From Actinoplanes liguriensis (GTDB taxonomy: Bacteria; Actinomycetota; Actinomycetes; Mycobacteriales; Micromonosporaceae): DNA of 5,141 bases. A program made the position numbers and the translations under genes. Shown piece by piece: positions 1 through 5,141 of the stretch. Location of the stretch: positions 15,288-20,428 of the forward strand of contig KL571386.1 in NCBI GenBank assembly GCA_000715855.1. Reading direction: 5' to 3'. The notes under the pieces are model-generated. The model was not told where the DNA came from. It saw nothing but the letters and a program-made list of their open reading frames with translations, and did no database searches. Every line of letters starts with the position of its first letter. Within the stretch, counting starts at the first letter, position 1.

Positions 1-1
1 C

Positions 2-1150
2 TTCGGGCACCACCTCGGCGACCGGCTGCTGCAGATGGTCGCCACCCGGCTGGCCGAGGCGTTCGGCGGCGCCGGCCTGCTCGCCCGGCTCGGCGGGGAC
101 GAGTTCGCGGTGCTGCTGCCCGGTCGTGACGCGGCCCAGGCGGTCGCGGTGCTGGAGCGGCTGCGCGCGTCGGTCGCCGAGGAGCTGGTGCTGGACGACG
201 TGCCGCTGAACATGGAGGCCAGCTTCGGCATCGCGCTCTACCCCGAGCACGGCATCGAGCTGCAGGCGCTCAAGCTGCGCGCGGACGCCGCGATGTACCA
301 GGGCAAACGTGGTACCGAGGACATCGTGGTGTTCGCCGGCGGGACGGCCGGGCACCCGCATCAGTGGCTGAAGGTCCAGGCCGAGCTGCGGCACGCGCTG
401 GAACGCGACGAGCTGGTGCTCTGGTACCAGCCCAAGGTCGGGCTGCCGGGCGCCGGGATCAACGGCGTCGAGGCGCTGGTCCGCTGGCAGCATCCGGAGC
501 GCGGGCTGCTGCCGCCCGGCGAGTTCCTGCCGGCCGCCGAGCACTCCGGGCTGATCGCGTCGCTCACCGAGTGGGTGCTGCGCCGCGCGCTGGCCGACCA
601 GGCCGGCTGGTCCGCGACCGGTCAGGACTGGACGCTCTCGGTCAACGTGTCGGCCCGCAACCTGGACGCGCCCGGTTTCACCGGTTACGTCGCCGCGCTG
701 CTCGCCGAGACCGGCGCCCGGCCGGAGCAGCTGATCCTGGAGGTCACCGAGACCGCCCTGGCCGGGGACGCGGACAGCGCCGTCCGGGCGGTCCGGGAGC
801 TGGGCGTGCTGGGCGTGGGCATCTCGGTCGACGACTTCGGGACCGGGTACACCAGCCTGTCGCACCTGCGGGGGCTGCCGCTCACCGAGATCAAGATCGA
901 TCGGGCGTTCGTCTCGGACGTCGACCGTGACCCGCAGAGCCAGGCGATCGTCCGCTCGGTGATCGAGCTGGCGCACGGCCTGGGCACCCGGGTCACCGCC
1001 GAGGGCGTGGAGACGCTGGAGATCCACCGCTGGCTCGTCGACGCCGGATGCGACGAGGCGCAGGGCTACCTGTACGGACGTCCGGTGCCGTGGCCGCAGG
1101 TCGCGGTCGAGCCGATCGCCGAACCGATCACCGAGAGGACCGCCCGATGA
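2..1150 (+). CDS. GGDEF-EAL bifunctional diguanylate cyclase/phosphodiesterase (5' truncated by window)
   Basis: The reading frame is open from base 2 to a TGA at 1148-1150, giving 382 visible residues; the true start lies upstream. The window opens inside the GGDEF domain at the conserved GHHLGD segment. An intact GGDEF signature lies at 92-106 in the context ARLGGDEF, and the domain closes with DAAMYQGKR. After a short linker, a complete EAL domain begins near base 370. Its motif EALVRW starts at base 470. The expected metal and catalytic residues are all visible: the Asn of SVNVS, the Glu of LEVTE, the Asp pair of DDFGTGY, the Lys of KIDR, the Glu of AEGVE and the Gln of QGYLYGRP. Both halves therefore look catalytically competent, for making c-di-GMP from GTP and hydrolysing it to pGpG. 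The inhibitory RxxD site expected just before LLAR is GGAG here. Any sensory or membrane N-terminus is out of view. The stop overlaps the next gene's start, which implies co-translation. Confidence 0.96.
   Translation, partial: FGHHLGDRLLQMVATRLAEAFGGAGLLARLGGDEFAVLLPGRDAAQAVAVLERLRASVAEELVLDDVPLNMEASFGIALYPEHGIELQALKLRADAAMYQGKRGTEDIVVFAGGTAGHPHQWLKVQAELRHALERDELVLWYQPKVGLPGAGINGVEALVRWQHPERGLLPPGEFLPAAEHSGLIASLTEWVLRRALADQAGWSATGQDWTLSVNVSARNLDAPGFTGYVAALLAETGARPEQLILEVTETALAGDADSAVRAVRELGVLGVGISVDDFGTGYTSLSHLRGLPLTEIKIDRAFVSDVDRDPQSQAIVRSVIELAHGLGTRVTAEGVETLEIHRWLVDAGCDEAQGYLYGRPVPWPQVAVEPIAEPITERTAR
1133..1139 (+). promoter_or_regulatory. Ribosome binding site for the solute-binding lipoprotein
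   Basis: The purine-rich GAGAGGA lies 7 bases before the ATG at 1147. It favours this start over the in-frame ATG at 1048, which lies inside the EAL domain. It sits in the last codons of the upstream gene, as expected for translational coupling. Confidence 0.7.
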
Positions 1151-2052
1151 ACGTCTTCCGTCGTGCCGTGACCGTCGCCGGCGTACTGGCCGTGCTCGCG
1201 GCCGGCGGCTGTGGCGCCTCGGCGGCCGAGTCGAGCGCGAGCGCCGGCCTGGACCTGACCGGGGCGGTGACCGCGGACGAGAGCCTGCGCGCGATGCTGC
1301 CGCAGGCCGCCCGGGATCGCGGTTTCGTCCGGATGGTGACCGACGCCAGCTATGCGCCGATGGAGCACTTCGCCGCGGACGGCCGCACCATCATCGGCTT
1401 CGAGCCGGACCTGGCCGCGGCGCTCGGCGCGGTGCTCGGCATCAAGGTCGAGATGGTGTTCGGCGACTTCGCCACCGCGCTCGACGAGGTGCGCAAGGGC
1501 ACCTACGACGGGGTGTTCTCGTCGATGACCGACACCGCCGCCCGGGAGAAGAAGGCGGACTTCGTCAACTACTTCAGCACCGGCTCGGCGATCCTGGTGC
1601 AGCGCGGGAACCCGCAGCACATCACCGATCTGACCGGGCTGTGCGGACAGCGGGTCGCGGTCGAGGCCGGCACCATCCAGGAGGACATGCTGAGCCGGGA
1701 CCAGGCGAAATGCGGCAACCGGCCGATGACCCTGGACGCCGGCCGGACCGGCGCGGACGCGCTGCTGCGGTTGCGGACCGGGCGGACCGTGGCGCTGCTG
1801 ATCGACTACCCGCCGGCGGTCGCGCTGGTCACCGACTCGCTGACCGACGCGTACTACGAGCTCGCCTCGGACCAGCAGTACGAGCCGGGGCTCTACGGCA
1901 TCGCGGTGGCGAAGGAGAACACCGCGCTGCGGGACGCGCTGCAGGCGGCGCTGACCCGGCTGATCAGGACCGGCACCTACGGCGAGCTGCTCCAGCGCTG
2001 GAACCTCACCAGTGGCGGCGTGACCGAGGCGACGATCAACGGCGGAGATTGA
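1147..2052 (+). CDS. Family 3 extracellular solute-binding lipoprotein (polar amino acid type)
   Basis: This 301-residue protein fits the SBP_bac_3 family, the periplasmic-type binding component of polar amino acid ABC importers. The ATG at 1147 is chosen because it follows a ribosome binding site and begins a lipoprotein signal peptide: two Arg at residues 5-6, a hydrophobic stretch, then LAAGGC with the candidate lipidated Cys at 22. A low-complexity Ala/Ser linker follows. Family landmarks are the lobe I segment GFEPDLAAALG (residues 84-94), SSMTDTAAREKKADF (125-139), in which T130 and R133 match the ligand-carboxylate-binding T-x-x-R, and LLIDYPPAV (218-226), whose Asp220 matches the ligand-amine-binding Asp. 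Cys166 and Cys189 could form the disulphide seen in many actinobacterial relatives. The gene overlaps the GGDEF-EAL stop by ATGA, and no permease or ATPase gene for import follows. It may serve as a sensor for the upstream protein or supply a transporter encoded elsewhere. The ligand cannot be read from sequence. Confidence 0.93.
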   Translation: MNVFRRAVTVAGVLAVLAAGGCGASAAESSASAGLDLTGAVTADESLRAMLPQAARDRGFVRMVTDASYAPMEHFAADGRTIIGFEPDLAAALGAVLGIKVEMVFGDFATALDEVRKGTYDGVFSSMTDTAAREKKADFVNYFSTGSAILVQRGNPQHITDLTGLCGQRVAVEAGTIQEDMLSRDQAKCGNRPMTLDAGRTGADALLRLRTGRTVALLIDYPPAVALVTDSLTDAYYELASDQQYEPGLYGIAVAKENTALRDALQAALTRLIRTGTYGELLQRWNLTSGGVTEATINGGD

Positions 2053-2058
2053 CGGGTA

Positions 2059-2086
2059 TTGCGGCTACACGTTTGTGTAGTAGCCT
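2059..2086 (+). promoter_or_regulatory. Putative promoter of the tetR-ABC operon (leaderless)
   Basis: A -35-like TTGCGG (2059-2064) and a -10-like TAGCCT (2081-2086, fitting TAnnnT) are separated by 16 bases. With the last T of the -10 at position -7, transcription would start at 2093, the first base of the tetR GTG codon. There is no Shine-Dalgarno sequence before that GTG, which agrees with a leaderless transcript, a common arrangement in actinobacteria. Assignment is by motif only and the -35 is a modest match. Confidence 0.5.
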
Positions 2087-2100
2087 ACACATGTGAGTAG
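2065..2100 (+). promoter_or_regulatory. Putative TetR operator: repeated inverted half-sites
   Basis: Three perfect half-sites occur at exact 10-base intervals: CTACAC (2065-2070), GTGTAG (2075-2080) and CTACAC (2085-2090). An imperfect fourth, GTGAGTAG (2093-2100), overlaps the tetR start. Neighbouring halves form two overlapping palindromes, with spacers GTTT and TAGC, and CACATGTG (2088-2095) is itself a perfect palindrome. The array covers the proposed spacer, the -10 and the start codon, so bound repressor would block RNA polymerase. The encoded TetR immediately downstream is the obvious ligand of this site, which would make it autoregulatory. TetR binding is inferred; the symmetry is seen directly. 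Confidence 0.72.
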
Positions 2101-2701
2101 CGACAGCGACCTGACCGCACGAGCCCGGATCCGGGACGCCGCCATCGAGCTCTTCGCCGAGAAGGGCCTGGCCGGTGCGACGATCCGGGACATCGCGCAG
2201 GCCGCCGGCGTCTCCTCCGGCCTGCTCCGGCACCACTTCGGGTCTAAGGAGGGGCTGCGTGACGCCTGCGACGAGTGGGCCACCAGCCGTGTCGCCGAGG
2301 TGCAGATCCGGTTCGCCGAGACCCAGTTGATCGGCGCCCTCCCGCCCGACACGATGATCCTCCAGCGCTATCTGGTGCGATCGCTGATGGACGGCTCGCC
2401 GACCGGGTCGAAGCTGTTCGCCCAGTCCATCGACCGGGGCGGCTTCTGGCTGGAGAAGACCGGCATCGAGAGCGCCGACCCGCACGCGTTCGTCGCCGTG
2501 ATCGCCGCCATGAAGATGGGCATGTTCCTCATGCACGAGCAGCTCTCGAACGTGCTCGGTGAGGACGTCCGCGTCATGCCCGGCTGGCTGCGGATGAACC
2601 GTGCCGCGGTGGAGATCTTCCGGCAGCCGCTGCTCACCCCGGAACAGGCCGACCAGGCCATGAAGGCGCTGGATCGGCTCGCACTCCACGAAGGGGAGTA
2701 G
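2093..2701 (+). CDS. TetR-family transcriptional repressor of the adjacent ABC exporter
   Basis: The protein is 202 residues, normal for TetR regulators. The N-terminal DNA-binding domain spans about residues 8-56. Its helix-turn-helix is [20 protein letters not shown] (30-49), followed by the classic GSKEGL (50-55). The C-terminal part is the ligand-binding and dimerisation region; it is Met-rich around 140-148, which would suit a hydrophobic effector. From memory, the N-terminus resembles M. tuberculosis Rv1219c, with shared DLTAxARIR and [10 protein letters not shown] segments. That protein also precedes a COG1131/COG3559 ABC pair. The start is GTG at 2093: an ATG at 2091 is followed at once by TGA, and no ribosome binding site is present, consistent with leaderless translation. 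The ATPase gene follows after 5 bases. Likely role: repress its own operon through the half-site array at its 5' end and release on binding an exported compound. The effector is unknown. Confidence 0.93.
   Translation: MSSDSDLTARARIRDAAIELFAEKGLAGATIRDIAQAAGVSSGLLRHHFGSKEGLRDACDEWATSRVAEVQIRFAETQLIGALPPDTMILQRYLVRSLMDGSPTGSKLFAQSIDRGGFWLEKTGIESADPHAFVAVIAAMKMGMFLMHEQLSNVLGEDVRVMPGWLRMNRAAVEIFRQPLLTPEQADQAMKALDRLALHEGE
2691..2698 (+). promoter_or_regulatory. Ribosome binding site for the ABC ATPase
   Basis: AAGGGGAG sits 8 bases before the ATG at 2707 and lies within the last codons of tetR. It is the clearest Shine-Dalgarno sequence in the window and contrasts with the absence of one before tetR. 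Confidence 0.75.
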
Positions 2702-2706
2702 CTGGC

Positions 2707-3606
2707 ATGGCCGAGGCAATCGATGCTGAAGGTCTCATCAAGAAGTTCGGGAAGGTCACGGCCCTGGACGGGCTCGACCTGAGGGTCCGGACCGGGGAGG
2801 TGCACGGCTTCCTGGGCCCGAACGGCGCCGGCAAGACCACCACGATCCGCATCCTGCTCGGTCTGATGCGCAACGACGGCGGCAGCGTGCGCCTGCTCGG
2901 CGGCGACCCCTGGGCCGGCGCGACCGAACTGCACAAACGATTGGCGTACGTGCCCGGCGACGTCACGTTCTGGCCCAACCTCACCGGTGGCGAGGTGATC
3001 GACCTGCTCGGGCGGTTGCGCGGTGGCCTCGATCCGAAGCGCCGTGACGACCTGATCGAGCGGTTCGAGCTGGATCCACGGAAGAAAGGCCGGACGTACT
3101 CGAAGGGAAATCGCCAGAAGGTGGCGCTGATCGCCGCCCTGGCCTCCGACGTCGAGTTGCTGATGCTGGACGAGCCGACCTCCGGGCTGGACCCGTTGAT
3201 GGAGGAGGTCTTCCGCGAGGTCATCCTGCAGGAGAAACGCCGCGGCGACCGGACCGTGCTGCTCTCCAGTCACATCCTGGCCGAGGTCGAGGCGCTCTGC
3301 GACCGGCTGACGATCATCCGCGACGGGCGTTCGGTGGAGACCGGCACGCTCGACGACCTGCGGCACCTGACCCGGACCACGATCCGGGCCGAGCTGACCG
3401 GCCCGGTCAACGGCCTGGCCGGCATCGCCGGGGTGCATGACCTGACCAGCACGGACGGGCGGGTGGCGTTCGACGTGGACGCCGACGCGCTGGAGCCGGC
3501 CCTGCAGTCCCTGGTCGCGGCCGGGGTGCGCAGTCTGGTCAGCCAGCCGCCGTCGCTGGAGGAGCTGTTCCTGCGGCACTACACCGGGAGCGAGGCGTCC
3601 CGATGA
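2707..3606 (+). CDS. ABC exporter ATP-binding subunit (drug/antibiotic efflux type)
   Basis: A complete 299-residue cytoplasmic ATPase of the CcmA/COG1131 type that powers the permease encoded next. Motifs in order: Walker [10 protein letters not shown] (37-45), Walker B LLMLDEP (151-157) with catalytic Glu156, D-loop SGLD (159-162), and H-loop His189 in LLSSHIL. Two motifs are unusual: the Q-loop position reads YVPGDV (81-86), with no Gln, and the signature is YSKGNRQK (131-138) instead of LSGGQ. From memory both occur in the tetronasin-exporter-like subgroup, so I take them as clade traits and not as damage. About 80 residues follow the nucleotide-binding core (from about 220), as in drug-exporter ATPases with a C-terminal accessory domain. 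The stop overlaps the permease start by ATGA, so the two subunits are probably made in a coupled way. The substrate is unknown; polyketide-like or other hydrophobic drugs are expected from the family. Confidence 0.95.
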   Translation: MAEAIDAEGLIKKFGKVTALDGLDLRVRTGEVHGFLGPNGAGKTTTIRILLGLMRNDGGSVRLLGGDPWAGATELHKRLAYVPGDVTFWPNLTGGEVIDLLGRLRGGLDPKRRDDLIERFELDPRKKGRTYSKGNRQKVALIAALASDVELLMLDEPTSGLDPLMEEVFREVILQEKRRGDRTVLLSSHILAEVEALCDRLTIIRDGRSVETGTLDDLRHLTRTTIRAELTGPVNGLAGIAGVHDLTSTDGRVAFDVDADALEPALQSLVAAGVRSLVSQPPSLEELFLRHYTGSEASR

Positions 3607-5141
3607 CCGGCACCGGCCGGCTGCTGCGCCTGATCCTGCGGCGGGACCGGGTGATCCTGCCGATCTGGGTGTTCCTCCTGGGCCTGCTGCCGCAGGTCTA
3701 CACCGCCGGCTTCCAGAAACTGTTCACCACGGAGACCGAGCGGCTGGACTACGCGCACGTCAGCGCCGCGAACGCGGGGTTCGCCGGCCTCTACGGGCCG
3801 CTCTCCGGCGACAGCCTCGGCGAGCTGGTGGTCTGGCGGGCCGGGTTCGTCCCGGTGATGATCGGGCTGGCCGCGCTGCTCACCGTCATCCGGCACACCC
3901 GGGCCGAGGAGGAGGCCGGGCGCAGCGACCTGATCCGCGCCACGGTCGTCGGCCGGTGGGCCCAGCTCGCCGCCGCGCTGCTCGCCACGACGCTGAGCGG
4001 CCTGGTGATCGGCCTGATCGTGACCGGCTCGATGATCGGGGCGGGCGAACCGGCCGAGGGCTCGGTCGCGTTCGGCGTGCTGTTCATGCTCAGCGCCTGG
4101 CTCTTCGCCGGGGTGGCCGCGATCGCCGCGCAGCTCACCAGCAGCGCCCGGGGCGCCCGGATGATCGCGGTGCTGGTGCTCGGGGTCTCCTACGTGCTGC
4201 GGATGGGCGGGGACATCTCGGCGATCGGGGACGGGCGTTTCGCCTGGCTCTCCTGGTTGTCGCCGCTCGGCTGGCTTCAGAAGATCATCCCGTACGGCGC
4301 GGACGACTGGACCCCGGCGATCATCGCGCTGCTGGCCACGGTGGTGACGGTGGCCGTGGCGGGCGTCCTGCTCACCCGGCGTGACCTGGGGGCCGGCCTG
4401 CTCGCCTCCCGGCTGGGCCCGGCCCACGCGAGTGCCGGTCTCTCCTCGCCGCTCGGCCTGGCCTGGCGGCTGCACCGGGGGCTGCTCGCCGGCTGGACGG
4501 CCGGGTTCGCCGCGCTCGGCGTGGTCTTCGGCGGGGTCGGCACGAGCGTGGTGCAGCTCGCCGCGACCAGCAGCGGGGTGGCCGACACGTTCAGCAAGAT
4601 CGGCGGTTCCGGGTCGATCACCGATGCCTACTTCGCGTCGACGACCGGGACCTGCGCGTTGATCGTCTCGCTCTACGCGATCCAGGCCACGCTCCGGATG
4701 CGCGACGAGGAGCAGAACGGGCATGCCGAGTTGATTCTCGGAACCGCCGTCGGGCGTACGTCGTGGGCCGCCAGTCACCTGCTCTTCGCGCTGCTCGGGC
4801 CGGCCGTGGCGATGGCCGCCCAGGGGGCACTGGCCGGCCTGACGTTCGGTGACTTCGGGCCGGTGCTGGCCGCCTCGATGGCGCAACTGCCGGCGATCTG
4901 GGTACTGGGCTCGGTGGCGGTGCTGCTGATCGGGGTGCTGCCCCGGTACGCCGCGGTCGCGTGGGGCACGGTCGCGGTGAGTCTGCTGATCCTGCTGGTC
5001 GGTCCGCTGCTGGAGTTCCCGCAGTGGGCGCTGGACATCTCGCCCTTCACGCACGTGCCGCAACTGCCGGCGGCGAGCTTCTCCGCCGTACCGGAAATTG
5101 TGTTGATCTTGATTGCGATCGTTGTTGCCGCGGCGGGACTG
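3603..5141 (+). CDS. ABC exporter permease, 'exporter of polyketide antibiotics' family (3' truncated by window)
   Basis: The frame is open from the ATG at 3603 (ATGA overlap with the ATPase stop; GAGG at 3592-3595 is a plausible ribosome binding site) to the window edge, giving 513 residues without a stop. It is an integral membrane protein matching the COG3559/TnrB3-like permeases, which are usually about 530-540 residues, so only a short C-terminus is missing. By eye there are about 12 hydrophobic segments, near residues 17-36, 78-96, 119-143, 157-176, 187-200, 238-257, 293-318, 349-364, 388-410, 428-446, 448-469 and 499-513+. The two halves are homologous: the cytoplasmic loop [12 protein letters not shown]...TVVGR (100-118) recurs as [12 protein letters not shown]...TAVGR (367-385). 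The single chain therefore supplies both membrane halves, and the one ATPase presumably works as a dimer. Likely role: export of a hydrophobic antibiotic-like compound, under control of the upstream TetR. Confidence 0.94.
   Translation, partial: MTGTGRLLRLILRRDRVILPIWVFLLGLLPQVYTAGFQKLFTTETERLDYAHVSAANAGFAGLYGPLSGDSLGELVVWRAGFVPVMIGLAALLTVIRHTRAEEEAGRSDLIRATVVGRWAQLAAALLATTLSGLVIGLIVTGSMIGAGEPAEGSVAFGVLFMLSAWLFAGVAAIAAQLTSSARGARMIAVLVLGVSYVLRMGGDISAIGDGRFAWLSWLSPLGWLQKIIPYGADDWTPAIIALLATVVTVAVAGVLLTRRDLGAGLLASRLGPAHASAGLSSPLGLAWRLHRGLLAGWTAGFAALGVVFGGVGTSVVQLAATSSGVADTFSKIGGSGSITDAYFASTTGTCALIVSLYAIQATLRMRDEEQNGHAELILGTAVGRTSWAASHLLFALLGPAVAMAAQGALAGLTFGDFGPVLAASMAQLPAIWVLGSVAVLLIGVLPRYAAVAWGTVAVSLLILLVGPLLEFPQWALDISPFTHVPQLPAASFSAVPEIVLILIAIVVAAAGL

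Noticed and set aside
364..930. Second plus-strand open frame of 188 codons within the GGDEF-EAL gene
   Set aside because: It is an Ala/Arg/Gly-rich shadow frame overlapping a clearly conserved EAL domain.
1048..1146. Upstream in-frame ATG extending the solute-binding protein by 33 residues
   Set aside because: The extension is Arg-rich, lies inside the EAL domain coding sequence and would bury the lipoprotein signal. The ATG at 1147 has a ribosome binding site and begins directly with the signal peptide.
2065..2080. CTACAC-GTTT-GTGTAG as a terminator hairpin after the solute-binding gene
   Set aside because: The stem is only 6 bp, is not GC-rich and has no following T run. Its repetition at 10-base steps over a promoter fits an operator better.
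2246..2261. Strong Shine-Dalgarno-like AAGGAGGGG followed by GTG inside tetR
   Set aside because: The bases encode the conserved GSKEGL segment of the TetR domain. The GTG is out of frame and its reading frame stops after about two dozen codons.
2368..3579. Long open frame on the minus strand (403 codons)
   Set aside because: It spans the tetR/ATPase junction in antisense, has a biased low-information composition (Gln/Arg/Val/Asp-rich) and no domain; both sense genes carry canonical motifs.
3579..5063. Very long open frame on the minus strand (494 codons)
   Set aside because: It lies antisense to the permease, whose family match and hydrophobic pattern are clear. Its product is a Pro/Arg/Gly/Glu/His-rich sequence with no recognisable domain, typical of stop-free shadow frames in GC-rich DNA.

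Overview
The window comes from a GC-rich genome with a strong G/C bias at third codon positions. ATGA start/stop overlaps, a probable leaderless promoter and the gene families present all point to a filamentous actinomycete. Micromonosporaceae (for example Actinoplanes) is my best guess, made by impression and not by alignment. All five genes are on the + strand and densely packed. No RNA genes, mobile elements, CRISPR arrays or gene-free stretches over 300 bases were seen, and the only real intergenic region is about 40 bases (2053-2092).

Left block (2-2052): the 3' part of a bifunctional GGDEF-EAL protein (cyclic di-GMP synthesis and hydrolysis) is followed, through an ATGA overlap, by a family 3 extracellular solute-binding lipoprotein of the polar amino acid type. 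No permease or ATPase for this binding protein follows it. The pairing suggests that the lipoprotein senses a small ligand for the c-di-GMP enzyme, or that transporter genes lie upstream of the window.

Right block (2053-5141): a TetR-family repressor, an ABC ATPase and a 12-helix permease of the 'exporter of polyketide antibiotics' family (COG3559, TnrB3-like) form a codirectional operon. The layout resembles the Mycobacterium tuberculosis Rv1219c-Rv1218c-Rv1217c efflux locus. The short gap before tetR holds regularly spaced inverted half-sites (CTACAC/GTGTAG every 10 bases). They overlap a -35/-10-like pair placed so that transcription would begin at or very near the GTG start codon. The simplest reading is an autorepressed, leaderless efflux operon that is derepressed when TetR binds a drug-like ligand. 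The permease gene runs off the right edge, probably only about 10-25 codons short of its end.

Most of the window is a standard actinobacterial arrangement. The points that stand out are the operator/promoter/start-codon overlap, the c-di-GMP enzyme coupled to an apparently orphan binding protein, the missing I-site in the GGDEF domain, and the unusual Q-loop and signature motifs of the ATPase.
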